Below, piece after piece: positions 9,302 through 19,321 of a stretch of 63,305 nt of DNA. The stretch lies in contig CAYQQQ010000025.1 of the NCBI GenBank assembly GCA_964420125.1, positions 1 through 63,305 on the forward strand, in the 5' to 3' direction. The notes beneath the pieces were generated by a model. It was not told where the DNA came from and made no database searches. It worked only from the letters and a program-made list of their open reading frames with translations. Each line of letters begins with the position of its first letter. The first letter of the stretch is position 1. The stretch comes from CAYQQQ01 sp964420125. GTDB lineage: Bacteria > Actinomycetota > Acidimicrobiia > Acidimicrobiales > Microtrichaceae. The translations under genes and the position numbers were made by a program.

Positions 9302-9805
9302 ATGTCCGAGCACCGCTCCCACCACGACGGCATCGACGACCACGACCCGGACCGGGACCTCGTGCTCGAGCGTGACCTCGACGTGGCGCCGGAGACGGTG
9401 TGGAGGTGCTGGACCGAACCTGAGCTGCTGCTGCAGTGGTTCACCCCAACGCCGTACGAGACGGTGGAGGCCGAGATCGACCTTCGACCTGGGGGCGTGT
9501 TCCGCGTCGTCATGCGCTCACCCGAAGGCGAAGAGGTCGACCAGGGTGCGGGCTGCTACCTGGAGGTCGACCCGCACCGCCGCCTGGTGTGGACTGCCGC
9601 GTTGGGTCCGGGGTTCCGCCCCACCGGCAGCGACTTCCCCTTCACCGCCGTCATCACCATGGAGCCCTCGGCGAACGGAACGAGCTATCGCGCGGTGGCG
9701 GTGCACGGGACGACCGAGCTGGCGTCCCGGCACGAGGCGATGGGGTTCCACGAAGGGTGGGGCGCCGCTGTCGACCAGCTCGTCGAGCTGGCCAGGACCT
9801 TGTGA
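9302..9805 (+). CDS. SRPBCC/AHSA1-family protein
   Basis: The product has 167 residues. After an acidic, His-rich N-terminus it shows the AHSA1/START-like pattern VLERDLDVAPETVWRCWTEPELLLQWF, then LRPGGVFRVVM and a C-terminal helix HEGWGAAVDQLVELA. Such proteins have a helix-grip fold that binds hydrophobic ligands; many actinobacterial members accompany ArsR regulators, but none is adjacent here. ATG 9302 is chosen because the family similarity begins soon after it; the longer upstream frame has no family features. Confidence 0.85.
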   Translation: MSEHRSHHDGIDDHDPDRDLVLERDLDVAPETVWRCWTEPELLLQWFTPTPYETVEAEIDLRPGGVFRVVMRSPEGEEVDQGAGCYLEVDPHRRLVWTAALGPGFRPTGSDFPFTAVITMEPSANGTSYRAVAVHGTTELASRHEAMGFHEGWGAAVDQLVELARTL

Positions 9806-9920
9806 GCCCGTCCATGTCCGAGAACGCTCTTGCGTCTCACGTACGGTCCCGAGCCTCCGGTCGCCCGATCCGCGGTCTGAGCCCAACGACGTTCCAGACC
9901 CCCGATCGCAAGGAGTCGAG

Positions 9921-10226
9921 ATGAACGCCTCAGGCGCCCTGGTCGGGCTCACCATCATCGCCACGCCGCTCGCAGCCTGCGGCAGCTCCGACGAAGGCAC
10001 CACTGCGGACACCGCAGGAGGAGCCGGCGACCCCGACGGTCGAACGGTGACATGGCCGACTCCTCCGTGCAACTGTCCGCTCTCACGCACACCCCCCGCG
10101 CGCCACACCGTACAGTTCGGCAGGGGGCGCCCGGGTGGGTACGGCCGACTCACGATCCGGACAGCGCAGCCCGTGGCGGGTAGGAGCCACGGAGCACCTC
10201 GTCGAGGTGGCGAGCTGCGGCGCTGA
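9921..10226 (+). pseudogene. Lipoprotein gene remnant
   Basis: A good Shine-Dalgarno (aaggag) precedes ATG 9921. The first ~40 codons look like a genuine lipoprotein start: hydrophobic core, lipobox LAAC with Cys20, then the acidic, Gly-rich linker usual after lipidation. After about codon 45 the sequence turns Pro/Arg-rich with no domain, and the frame runs into the 3' end of the convergent sulfatase. The likely reading is a lipoprotein gene that lost or frameshifted its mature domain; a very small real lipoprotein is possible. A cupredoxin-like original is conceivable from the codons around 10045-10070 in a shifted frame, but this is weak. Confidence 0.4.
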
Positions 10227-12099
10227 CGTACTCGTCCGCCGACGCGGTGGCGCGCTGGACGACGTCCGCGTAGGGCCGTACGACCTCACCCACCCAGCTG
10301 AGGGCGTTGAGCGCTTGGAGCTGCACGCGGACGTCGGGGTGGGAGTCGACCGTCTCGGCGAGGAAGCGGACCGGGCGATCGGTGTCACCTGTGCGAGCGA
10401 GCGCCTCGGCCGCGGGGATGCGGACGTGCACCGACGGGTCGCGCTCCACCGTCGCCACCAGGGCGTCTGCGGCCGGCTCGGCTCCCGCGCCCAGCATCAG
10501 CAGCCCCTGGGCCGCCCAGAAGCGCACGACGTCGTTGGCGTAGCGCAGCTCGGTGCGCAATCGACCCACGTTGGACGGGTCACGCTCGATGGCGAGCGCG
10601 GCGACGCCCATCACGCGGGCCAGCGGGTAGGCGCCCGGTCGCCGGCTTGCCTGGTAGCCCTCGAGAGGATGGCCCTCGGGGATGAAGCCGTTGTCGTTGG
10701 TCCGCAGGAGGTGCCGATCCAGCGCCCGGCGCAGCCGGCGGCGCACCTTCGACAGCTCGCCGTCATCGCGGTCGACGAGGTTCTCCACGCCGTCGGGGTC
10801 GTCGCGGAGGTCGTAGAGCTCCTCGGAAGGCTTCTCCCGCCAGAACCCCTCCTGCGCCTCGTCCAGCTCGCCGGCGAGGTGCAGCTGCTCCCACTCCTGG
10901 TAGGCGGGGAGCTGCCACATGAAGGCGTTGTGCTGGCCGTAGGGACGATGCGGCATGTAGTTGCGGACGTACAGGTAGCGCTCGTCGCGCACGGCGCGCT
11001 GCATGTCGTAGCGCTCGTCCATGCGGTCGCGCTGGCCGTAGGTGTACCGGCGCCACTGCACGTCGGGACCGAGGATCGCCCGGCCCTCCATGTGGTCGGG
11101 TGCGGCCACGCCGGCGACCGTCAGCGCCGTGAGGGGCAGGTCGATGCCGTGCACCGGAGCGATCACCCGTGACCCGGGCGGCTCCGGAGCGAGGTGCTCC
11201 CAGCGCTGCGGCACCCTGACCACGAGCGGGATGCGCAGGCCGTGCTCGGCCACGTAGCGCTTGGAGAAGGGCAGCACGCCACCGTTGTCGGAGAAGAACA
11301 CCACGATGGTGTCCTCTGCGAGCCCGTCCTCCTCGAGCTCGGCGAGGCGAGTCGCCAGCTCGGCGTCCATCTGCGCCACCCGGTCGTGGTAGCGGGCCAG
11401 GTCGCGACGCACCGTCGGGGTGTCGGGCAGGTAGGCGGGGACCTGCACGTCCTCGGGTCGGGTGGCCCCGTCGGGTGCGGCGAAGAGCTGCGACTCGTGC
11501 GTCGTCATCGAGGTGAACTGGGCGAGGAACGGCGCGCCGGGAGGGCGGTTGCGCCAGTGGGCGGTGTCGCTGGAGTCGTCCCAGGTGGCGGCCAGGTCGA
11601 TCTCGGCGTTGTAGTCGGTCTTGGAGTTGTTGGCGGTGTAGTAGCCGGCCTGTCGCAGGTGTTCGGGGAACCCCCTGATGGTGGCCGGGAGCTGGGCGAC
11701 AGCCCGCATGTGATGGGCCGGTCCGGCGGACTCGGGGTGCACGCCGGTGAGGTAGGCGAAGCGCGACGGCGCGCACACGGGGGCAGGGCAGTAGGCGGCC
11801 TCGAAGAGGATGCCGTCACGGGCCAGCTGATCGATCGTCGGGGTGCGCGCCGCGGCGTCGCCGTAGGCGCCGACGTAGGGCGACGGGTCGTCCGCGATGA
11901 ACCACAGCAGGTTCGGGCGCTCTGGTCGTTGCGATCGGGAACGATCACTCGCCGCAGCAGGGGTCGAGGCCGTGCTGCCCAGCACCGCGGCGAGGGCGCC
12001 GACAGCCCCGGCGGCGAGCATCGAACGGCGCGATCCGACGTCCGACAACATCGGTGCCGACCCCGGGCGGCTCTCCTCCATCGTTGCGCTCACGTCCAT
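10150..12099 (-). CDS. Tat-exported sulfatase with HEAT-like repeats
   Basis: Formylglycine-type (class I) sulfatase of 649 residues. A Tat signal is visible (GSRRSMLAAGAVGALAAV, residues ~22-39), so it should be exported folded. Metal-binding Asp70/Asp71 lie in FIADD, and the modification site C109-A-P-S-R113 is the CxPSR motif whose Cys is converted to formylglycine. A second metal motif, FFSDNGG, lies near residue 285. After the catalytic domain the C-terminus (~510-640) forms HEAT/PBS-like helical repeats. The arrangement resembles N-sulfoglucosamine/heparan-type and related exported sulfatases; the substrate is unknown. No formylglycine-generating enzyme is in the window. It is divergent from a small lipoprotein gene. 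Confidence 0.88.
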   Translation of the reverse strand: MDVSATMEESRPGSAPMLSDVGSRRSMLAAGAVGALAAVLGSTASTPAAASDRSRSQRPERPNLLWFIADDPSPYVGAYGDAAARTPTIDQLARDGILFEAAYCPAPVCAPSRFAYLTGVHPESAGPAHHMRAVAQLPATIRGFPEHLRQAGYYTANNSKTDYNAEIDLAATWDDSSDTAHWRNRPPGAPFLAQFTSMTTHESQLFAAPDGATRPEDVQVPAYLPDTPTVRRDLARYHDRVAQMDAELATRLAELEEDGLAEDTIVVFFSDNGGVLPFSKRYVAEHGLRIPLVVRVPQRWEHLAPEPPGSRVIAPVHGIDLPLTALTVAGVAAPDHMEGRAILGPDVQWRRYTYGQRDRMDERYDMQRAVRDERYLYVRNYMPHRPYGQHNAFMWQLPAYQEWEQLHLAGELDEAQEGFWREKPSEELYDLRDDPDGVENLVDRDDGELSKVRRRLRRALDRHLLRTNDNGFIPEGHPLEGYQASRRPGAYPLARVMGVAALAIERDPSNVGRLRTELRYANDVVRFWAAQGLLMLGAGAEPAADALVATVERDPSVHVRIPAAEALARTGDTDRPVRFLAETVDSHPDVRVQLQALNALSWVGEVVRPYADVVQRATASADEYVSAAARHLDEVLRGSYPPRAALSGS

Positions 12100-12194
12100 C
12101 CGTCGACCCCCCGGAGCGTCCTCGACGTGCTGGACAGTACAGCGGGCGACGCCCGCGCAGCCCAGGAAGCGGAGGCGCGGCGTAGGGTCGCACG

Positions 12195-12563
12195 ATGCGC
12201 AGAGGACCGATCCGGATGATGGGCGTGGCCGCGGCCACCCTCCTGATCGGCTGCGGGGGGTCGTCCACCGCCGACGGCTTCCAGTCGGTCGCGACCGGCG
12301 ACACCTACGGCGAGTGGGAGCTGTTCGCCGAGTACCAGGACGGCGAGTGGACCGGATGCCTGAGGCTCGATCCCTACGACGGCGTGGAGCGCTGCGCCGA
12401 TCCCGACAGCGGACTCGTCGAGTTCGACAACGGCGACGGCGCCGTCTTCGGCGCGGTTCCCGAGGGGGGCAGGCTGGTCTTCGAGGACGGCGGAGAGGTG
12501 GCGCTCGAGGCGGACCGCTTCTTCGTCGTGGCGTCCGACGCCGACATCCGCCTCGACGACTGA
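12195..12563 (+). CDS. Small lipoprotein, unknown
   Basis: The 122-residue product has a short lipoprotein signal ending LLIGC (Cys20). The mature part is acidic and beta-rich with two further cysteines, about 13 residues apart, that could form a disulfide. I do not recognise a domain. It is divergently placed 95 bp from the Tat sulfatase, so a shared promoter region is possible. Confidence 0.6.
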   Translation: MRRGPIRMMGVAAATLLIGCGGSSTADGFQSVATGDTYGEWELFAEYQDGEWTGCLRLDPYDGVERCADPDSGLVEFDNGDGAVFGAVPEGGRLVFEDGGEVALEADRFFVVASDADIRLDD

Positions 12564-12570
12564 CGCATCT

Positions 12571-13953
12571 TCAGGGCGATCCCTCGCAGGGCACCTCACC
12601 GGTGTCGATCGCCTCAGCATGGCGGGCGAAGTCGACGGCGTTGATCGACGAGTAGCGAAGAGCGAAGCTGACCGCCGCCTCGTCGAAGGCATCGCCCTTG
12701 CCCAGGTAGGCGGCGATGGCGGCCGCAGGACCCGAGCGTGCGTGCGCGCGTGCCAAGGACCATCCACACATCTGGGCGTAGTAGCCGAGCGCCTTCTCCG
12801 TCATCTCCTCGACCACCGCCGAGCCCTTCATGTCACGCAGCTGCCGCCAGTAGTAGTGACGCGAGTCGAGCACAGAGGTGCTCCAGCCGAGGAAGATGTC
12901 GCTGGCCGCCTGCATCATGTGCTGGCCCTGCACCACCCGCTCGCCGTGGTGGCGGTAGGGACTCGTCCCCAGATGGCTCTCCAGCACCGAGGGTCCCGCC
13001 TCCTTGAACTGCAGGATGAGCGGATCGCCTGCGTCGCTCTCGAGCAGCACCACGAACGCCCGCATGCCGACGCTGCCCACGCCGACCACCTTGTGGGCGA
13101 TGTCGACCAGCCGGTAGCGGCCCAGCAGGAAGGCGGTGGCGTCTGGCAGGGTGCGCACGTACTCCTCGAAGGTCGAACGGATGGCGTCGGCCAGGCGATC
13201 CGCGCCCACCTCGTCGGTCACCTCGGCGAGCGGCACGAGCACAGGCGGGTCGGAGCGGAACGCGAGTCGGCCGTCGACCACCTCGGTGAGCTTGCGGGCC
13301 GCCTGCAGGCTGGTGCGGCGCTGGGCGGCGGCCACCCCCTTGTCGATCTGGCGCAGCGCCGCCTTGGAACCACCTTCGAGCGAGGAGCGCACCACGGAGG
13401 TATCGAGACGCGCGTACCAGAGCTCCAGCGGGGCGCGGCACGCCAGATCCGCCATGGCGGCGCGATAGGTGGCAGCCACGGTTCGGACAACCCGACGCGT
13501 GGTCCCTTTCGTGAACGCTCGGTCCTGCGCAGCGACGGCGAAGCTGGTGGCGAGTCGATGCAGGTCCCACTCCCACGGCCCCCGCAGCGTCTCGTCGAAG
13601 TCGTTGAGGTCGAAGAGCAGCTCGCGGCTGGGCGATGCGAACACCCCCAGGTTGCTGAGATGGGCGTCGCCGCACAGCTGCACCTCGAGGCCCGAGGTCG
13701 CCAACGTGGCGAGGTCGTCGGCCATGATCGCCGCCGCGCCCCGGTAGAACGTGAACGGGCTCACGCCCATGCGGGCGTGGCGCACCGGCACCAGGCCGGC
13801 GACGCGGGTGCGGTCCTGTGCGAGGAGGACCACCATCGGGTCGGGTCGGTCGGCCGACGGGCGCCAGTCGGCGGCGCTCGAACGGGGCACGGCACGGCGC
13901 GCTGCCCGACCAGCCGCGATCTGGTCGTCGCGTGACTCGAAGATGTGTTCCAT
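12571..13953 (-). CDS. DUF2252 family protein
   Basis: The 460-residue product matches DUF2252, proteins with a kinase/aminoglycoside-phosphotransferase-like core. The visible motif is GDAHLSNLGVF followed by LLFDLNDFDET, equivalent to the catalytic-loop HxDxxxxN and metal-binding D of APH-type kinases, then GPWEWDLHRLATS. An upstream segment, RMGVSPFTFYRG, is also typical. The substrate is unknown. ATG 13953 starts shortly before the conserved EHIFESRDDQIAAGRAARR; the upstream GGGAGG abuts the ATG, so the exact start is uncertain. The gene is divergent from the sensor kinase, with two hairpins between. Confidence 0.85.
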   Translation of the reverse strand: MEHIFESRDDQIAAGRAARRAVPRSSAADWRPSADRPDPMVVLLAQDRTRVAGLVPVRHARMGVSPFTFYRGAAAIMADDLATLATSGLEVQLCGDAHLSNLGVFASPSRELLFDLNDFDETLRGPWEWDLHRLATSFAVAAQDRAFTKGTTRRVVRTVAATYRAAMADLACRAPLELWYARLDTSVVRSSLEGGSKAALRQIDKGVAAAQRRTSLQAARKLTEVVDGRLAFRSDPPVLVPLAEVTDEVGADRLADAIRSTFEEYVRTLPDATAFLLGRYRLVDIAHKVVGVGSVGMRAFVVLLESDAGDPLILQFKEAGPSVLESHLGTSPYRHHGERVVQGQHMMQAASDIFLGWSTSVLDSRHYYWRQLRDMKGSAVVEEMTEKALGYYAQMCGWSLARAHARSGPAAAIAAYLGKGDAFDEAAVSFALRYSSINAVDFARHAEAIDTGEVPCEGSP

Positions 13954-13999
13954 CCTCCCATCGCACCACGGCGCGGGCCCGCCTCGGGTTCCACTCGGT

Positions 14000-14036
14000 T
14001 GCAGCACGGGTGCACCCGGCATGCACCCGTGCTGCA
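14000..14036. promoter_or_regulatory. 15-bp-arm perfect inverted repeat, candidate operator
   Basis: Arms at 14000-14014 (tgcagcacgggtgca) and 14022-14036 are perfect reverse complements around a 7-nt spacer. It lies between the divergent DUF2252 and histidine-kinase genes, just upstream of a candidate -10 box for the kinase (taccgt, 14060-14065). The position suits an operator for a dimeric regulator, possibly the response regulator encoded downstream. No T-run follows, so a terminator is less likely. Confidence 0.6.
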
Positions 14037-14065
14037 CCGGGAGACCCCTCCCGGAGGCCTACCGT
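14037..14065 (+). promoter_or_regulatory. Second hairpin and candidate -10 of kinase operon
   Basis: ccgggag (14037-14043) and ctcccgg (14048-14054) pair perfectly around accc, directly after the larger palindrome. taccgt at 14060-14065 fits TANNNT. The expected transcript start near 14072 leaves about 44 nt of leader with a strong aggagg before ATG 14116. Confidence 0.4.
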
Positions 14066-14115
14066 GATCGGTGGAGTCGCGTCGATCGAACACCAGCCGA
14101 CACAGGAGGACGCAG

Positions 14116-15740
14116 ATGGGTGAGGAGGAGGTGCACGCACCCGAGGCGACCCCTTCCCTACCCAGCTCGGACGTGCTGTCCGTCCTCTTCGAACGGGCAC
14201 CCGAGGTCATCACGATCGTCGACAGCGACGGCCGGCAGCTGATGGTGAACGCCGCCGGCCTGCGACTCCTCGGCTTCGAGGAGTACTTCCGCCGCCCGGA
14301 GGACGGCTGGATGTTCGTGCATCCGGATGACCGGCACAGGCTCCTCGCCCATCGACAGCGGATGGAGGAGCTCCGCTCGGCAGACGAGCCGCCCGACTTC
14401 CTGCCGGCAATCCGCTACCGGGTGATGGCCGGGACAGGAAGCTGGCGGTGGCTGGAGACGGTGACCGCCGACATGAGCGATGTGCCCGAGGTGGGTGGCC
14501 GTGTGGCGTTCTCGCGGGACGTGACCGAGGCCGAGGAGCGCGCCCAGGCGCTTCTCGAGTCCCAGGCACGGCTCGCGGCGTTGGTGGCCAGCTTCCGCGG
14601 CGGAGCGTTCATCGACGACGCCGAGGGTCGGGTGCTGTTCGCCAACGACCGTCTGGGCGAGCTGTTCGACGTCGACATCCCCGCCGAGCGGGCCGTCGGA
14701 TCACCGACGGCGTGGCTCGTGGACACCCTGGCCCGGAAGCTCGACGAGCCGGCGGAGCTCAGCACATCCCACCCGGGCGTCGACAGCACGGACACCCGCT
14801 TGGGCGACAGCGGTGAGGGCACCACCCGGTCACCGGACACCATGGAGGTGGTCACCCGCAGCGGACGCGACCTGGAGATCGAGGTGGTGCCGATCCGCGA
14901 CGGCGATGCTGACCACGGCAACCTCTGGCTGGTCCACGACATCACTGCACGGCGCGATGAAGCCAGACGCTCCCGAGCCCTGCTGGAGCTGGAGCAGCAG
15001 GCGCGCCAGTCCGCGGAGTGGCACGTGGAGCAGCTCGCGGCCTACGACCGGCTCCGCAACGACTTCGTGGCGGGTGTGTCCCACGAGCTGCGCACCCCCC
15101 TCACCGCGATCGCCAGCGCGGCGGAGCTGCTGATGTCGAGCGATGACGCGATTCCTGCCGTGCGCGACCGACTGGCCATCATCCAGCGCAACGCTGACCG
15201 GCTGCGCGCGATGATCGAGGACCTCCTCCTGGTGGGCCGGCTCGATGCCGGGGTGCTCACCCTCGAGGCCCGCACCGTGCGCCTCGCCCCGGTCGCCGAG
15301 GAGATCGTCGCAGCCTTCGAGCACGCGGCGAGCGAGCGCGGCGTGACCATCCAGTTGGAGGTCGGCGACGACCTCACGGTGTGGGCCGACCCTCGCCGCC
15401 TGAGCGGGATCCTCGGCAACCTGGTCGACAACGCCGTGAAGTTCACCCCCGAGTCCACGCAGGTGGCGGTGATCGCGGAGCAGCGTGGCGACGGGGTGGT
15501 CGTGACGGTCCACGACCACGGGCCCGGCATCCCCGAGTCGCAGCGAGAGGCGGTCTTCGAGCGCTTCGTGCGAGCACCGGAGGCCGAGCGCTCGGCGACA
15601 CCGGGCTCCGGGCTCGGCCTGGCGATCGTGAAGGGCCTCACCGAGCTGCACGGCGGCACCGTCGCGGTCGGCGCGTCGCACCTCGGAGGTGCCGCCATCG
15701 CCGTCTCGCTCCCACACGGCGATCCGGGGGAGACGGTCAC

Positions 15741-15744
<4 letters not shown>
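14116..15744 (+). CDS. PAS-domain sensor histidine kinase
   Basis: The product is a 542-residue soluble sensor kinase without membrane segments. An N-terminal PAS domain (~20-145; ITIVDSDGRQLMVNAAGLRLLG, then a PAC-like end) is followed by a second PAS-like domain (~155-285; FIDDAEGRVLFANDRLGELF). A coiled linker leads to the HisKA dimer domain with phospho-accepting His323 in VSHELRTPL. The HATPase_c domain shows N (GNLVDNAVKF), G1 (DHGPGIP) and G2 (GSGLGLAIVK) boxes. Start ATG 14116 has aggagg six bases upstream. It overlaps the response regulator by four bases (GTGA), so the two should be co-translated. The signal is unknown; the lack of membrane helices suggests an internal stimulus. Confidence 0.93.
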
Positions 15745-16472
<728 letters not shown>

Positions 16473-16622
16473 TCGCGCGGGGCGCGACCCGCTCCCGATC
16501 CGCACCCGAGCGCGACCTGATCTGCGGCCCGAACCTGCTCGACTGGTCGCAGATGCACCCGGAGCCCCTCCGCTCCGAGCACTGGGCACCCCACGTGCAC
16601 CTCTCCAAGTAGCCACCCAGCC

Positions 16623-18281
16623 ATGCTCGCCGTCACCGTCCCTCCCCTCGTCGCCGAGTTGGCCGTCGTCGTCCTCGGTGCCGCCGCCGTCAGCTACCTG
16701 TGCACCCGAATCGGTCTGGTCCCGATCGTCGGCTTCGTCCTCGCCGGCGCCGCCGTCGGCCCCTCTGCGCTCGGGATCGTCGACAACGTCGAGCTGGTGG
16801 AGCAGACGGCCGAGATCGGCGTGATCTTCCTGTTGTTCGGCATCGGACTCGAGCTGAGCGCCGACCGCCTGCGCAGCCTCGGGGCGCTCCTCTTCGGTGG
16901 GGGCGCGATCCAGGTGGTGCTCACCATCGCGCTGGTCGCCGCTGGCTGCCTGGCCTTCGGGGTCGACACCAACACCGCCATCTACACGGGATGCCTCATC
17001 TCGCTCAGCTCCACCGCCATCGTGCTCAAACTCCTCTCGGACCGACGCCAGACGGGTTCACCGGTGGGCGAGGTGGCGGTCGCGGTGCTCATCTTCCAGG
17101 ATCTGGCAGTCGTGGTGATGGTCCTCGTCGTCCCGCTGCTCGCGCCGGGCGCCTCCGGGGGCATTGGCGAGATCGGTGGTGCGCTGCTGCGATCGCTGAT
17201 CGTGGCGCTGTTCGTGATCGGTGCCACCCAGTGGTTCGTCCCACGGGCCCTCGACAAGGTCGCCGAGAACTCCACCGACGAGGTCTTCCTGCTGTCCGTC
17301 GCCGGCTTCGCCCTGGTGGTCGCCTACGCGGCCAGCCTCGTGGGGCTCACCGACTCCCTCGGCGCGTTCATCGCAGGCCTCGTCATCAGCTCCAGCCGTC
17401 ACCGCGAACGCGCACTGCGCTACATCACCCCGTTCCAGATGCTGTTCTCGGCGGTCTTCTTCGCCTCCGTCGGCATGCTGTTGAACATCGGGTTCGTGAT
17501 CGACCGCTGGCAGCTGGTGCTCGCTCTGGCGGCCGGCACGGTGCTCGCCAAGGCCGTCGCCACCGGCGTCGCAGCGAAGGTCTTCCGGCGCCCAGGACCG
17601 GTCATCGCCACCTCGGCCCTCCTGCTCGCCCAGGTGGGGGAGTTCTCCTTCGTGCTCCAGCAGAACGGCCAGGCGGCAGGGCTCAGTCCCGCCGGCGCCG
17701 GTGAGGACGGCTCGCAAGCCTTCATCGCCACCGCCGTGCTCCTCTTCGTGCTGACTCCTGTGCTCGACTTCGGCGGGAGGAGGGCTGGTGACTTGCTGCA
17801 ACGTCGGGCTGTCGCCCGGGGCGACGCTCCACCGGTGCCACCCACGCCAGCCGTCGTGGTCGTCGGCGGGTCCGAAGGCACCCGGGCCCTCCTCGGCTCC
17901 GCCATCGAGCAGTCGGGGCTCGACTTCCCCGTCGTGAACCTGGACGAGACCACTTCCGAACGCGCCCTGCAGGCGATGTCCGGCGAGGAGACCCGGCTCG
18001 TGGTGGTCGTCGATCCGACCTCTCGGGAGCTGGACGAGCTCATGTCCGCTCGACCCGGCGACGACGGAGTTCCGATCCTGACGTGGGTGCGCGACCCCGA
18101 GGTTGCCAGGCGGGTCGACACGCTCGACGGGGTGACAGCGATCGACGCGACCGCCGCCTCGGAGATGACCATCACCCGGGCGACGCTCGACGCGCTCGGG
18201 GTCGAGCAGGGCCGTCGCCTCACGGCGCTCACCAGAGCTGTCGAGTCGCTGCCCGCCGAACTGCGCAGACCGTTGGCATGA
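16623..18281 (+). CDS. CPA2 cation:proton antiporter (KefB-like)
   Basis: The 552-residue product has about twelve membrane helices in residues 1-390, with the CPA2 features GFVLAGAAVGPSALG, FLLFGIGLEL and FQDLAVV. The C-terminal ~150 residues keep an alpha/beta rhythm like a TrkA-N/RCK domain, but the first glycine motif reads VVVVGGSEGTR instead of GxGxxG, so NAD binding may be lost. It probably exchanges K+ or Na+ for H+. The next gene follows with a 4-base ATGA possibility or, more likely, its own downstream start. The 150 bp before it (16473-16622) hold no recognisable site. Confidence 0.87.
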   Translation: MLAVTVPPLVAELAVVVLGAAAVSYLCTRIGLVPIVGFVLAGAAVGPSALGIVDNVELVEQTAEIGVIFLLFGIGLELSADRLRSLGALLFGGGAIQVVLTIALVAAGCLAFGVDTNTAIYTGCLISLSSTAIVLKLLSDRRQTGSPVGEVAVAVLIFQDLAVVVMVLVVPLLAPGASGGIGEIGGALLRSLIVALFVIGATQWFVPRALDKVAENSTDEVFLLSVAGFALVVAYAASLVGLTDSLGAFIAGLVISSSRHRERALRYITPFQMLFSAVFFASVGMLLNIGFVIDRWQLVLALAAGTVLAKAVATGVAAKVFRRPGPVIATSALLLAQVGEFSFVLQQNGQAAGLSPAGAGEDGSQAFIATAVLLFVLTPVLDFGGRRAGDLLQRRAVARGDAPPVPPTPAVVVVGGSEGTRALLGSAIEQSGLDFPVVNLDETTSERALQAMSGEETRLVVVVDPTSRELDELMSARPGDDGVPILTWVRDPEVARRVDTLDGVTAIDATAASEMTITRATLDALGVEQGRRLTALTRAVESLPAELRRPLA

Positions 18282-18307
18282 CCAAGACGGATCAAGGAGG
18301 TCCTCTC

Positions 18308-18805
18308 GTGTTCACCCCTCTCTCACCTCGACGGCGCGTCGCCGCCACGTTGGCCTGCCTGGCCTTGCTCACGAGCGTCGCACTCGGGTGCTCCGGTGGC
18401 GACGACGAGGACGCTGCCGGCAGCACCACCGCGCAGAAGCCGAGTCAGGAGTACTGCGACGCATGGTCGGACCTCATCGCCGCGTTCGAGGCCTACGAGG
18501 AGATCGACATCGTCAACGGCGGCCTCGACAGCGTCCGCACGTACTTCGACGACCTCGAGCAGGCTGCCGAGGCGCTCCAGGTTGCGGCCGGCGCCCAGCT
18601 CGGCGACGAGGTCGACGCATTCACCGCCGCGCTCGACGAGCTCGGCACGACGCTGACCTCGACCTCTCTGCCGGTCGACCGCAGCGATCTGGTGAGCGCG
18701 GCGACCGACGCTGTGGACGTGGCCTGGAACGACCTGGTCGCGGCCTTCTCCGCGGGCTGCCCTTCGGTCACCGCCACCACCGTCGAGCCGGGCGCAAGCC
18801 GGTGA
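18308..18805 (+). CDS. Lipoprotein, unknown
   Basis: The product has 165 residues. The signal ends LLTSVALGC (Cys28), and the acidic mature part is mostly helical with two cysteines. GTG 18308 is favoured because a perfect aaggagg lies at 18294-18300; an earlier ATG at 18278 that overlaps the antiporter stop is the alternative. I do not recognise a family. It overlaps the following SCP2-like gene by four bases, so the three genes look like one operon. Confidence 0.65.
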   Translation: MFTPLSPRRRVAATLACLALLTSVALGCSGGDDEDAAGSTTAQKPSQEYCDAWSDLIAAFEAYEEIDIVNGGLDSVRTYFDDLEQAAEALQVAAGAQLGDEVDAFTAALDELGTTLTSTSLPVDRSDLVSAATDAVDVAWNDLVAAFSAGCPSVTATTVEPGASR

Positions 18806-19206
18806 AGCCCTCGCGGTTCCTCTCCGATGACTGGGTCGAGCAGGTGCGGGCGGTGAAGGCGGCTCTCGCGGGCAACCCGATCGACGAGCCGGGAACGGCG
18901 GTCAACGCCACGATCGTCGGGGTGCCGTTCGGCGAGCCGATTCGAGAGCTCCATTCGACCCACGGCCCGGTCGTGGGGTGGGAGCCGGGGCATGATCCGT
19001 CCGCCACTGTGACCATCAGCCTCGACTACGCCCTCGCCCGCGAGTTGATCCTCGACACGAGCTTCGCCGTCCTCGAGCAAGCCGTCGACGCCGGAGCGAT
19101 GGCCATCGACGGCGATGCCGGCACGCTTCGGGAGTGGTGGACGCATCGCATCGCCAACCCGGAGGCGGTCGAGCTCGACGATCGCATACGAGCGTTCACC
19201 CTCTGA
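18802..19206 (+). CDS. SCP2 sterol-binding-domain-like protein
   Basis: The 134-residue product has the SCP2 pattern: a central WEPGHDPSATVTISLDYALARELIL strand-helix stretch and a C-terminal AMAIDGDAGTLREWW. Such domains bind lipids or act as accessory parts of lipid-handling enzymes. GTG 18802 overlaps the lipoprotein stop (GTGA), giving translational coupling. There is no signal peptide, so it should be cytoplasmic. Its ligand is unknown. Confidence 0.7.
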   Translation: MKPSRFLSDDWVEQVRAVKAALAGNPIDEPGTAVNATIVGVPFGEPIRELHSTHGPVVGWEPGHDPSATVTISLDYALARELILDTSFAVLEQAVDAGAMAIDGDAGTLREWWTHRIANPEAVELDDRIRAFTL

Positions 19207-19321
19207 CGGCAGCTCTCGTGCCGAACAGGATCCTCCCGATGCCAGTTCCGTCCGACCACGCGGCGGCGCCACCGCCGGCACCGGAGCACCGGATCCCACC
19301 CCCACAAGAGGACCACCGTCG

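Noticed and set aside
14000..14036. Palindrome as rho-independent terminator
   Set aside because: It lies between divergent genes, so no transcript ends there, and no T-run follows on either strand.
16473..16612. Short open frame end before the antiporter
   Set aside because: It reads LICGPNLLDWSQMHPEPL, which looks protein-like, but the frame belongs to the shadow of the response regulator and has no start or ribosome-binding site of its own.
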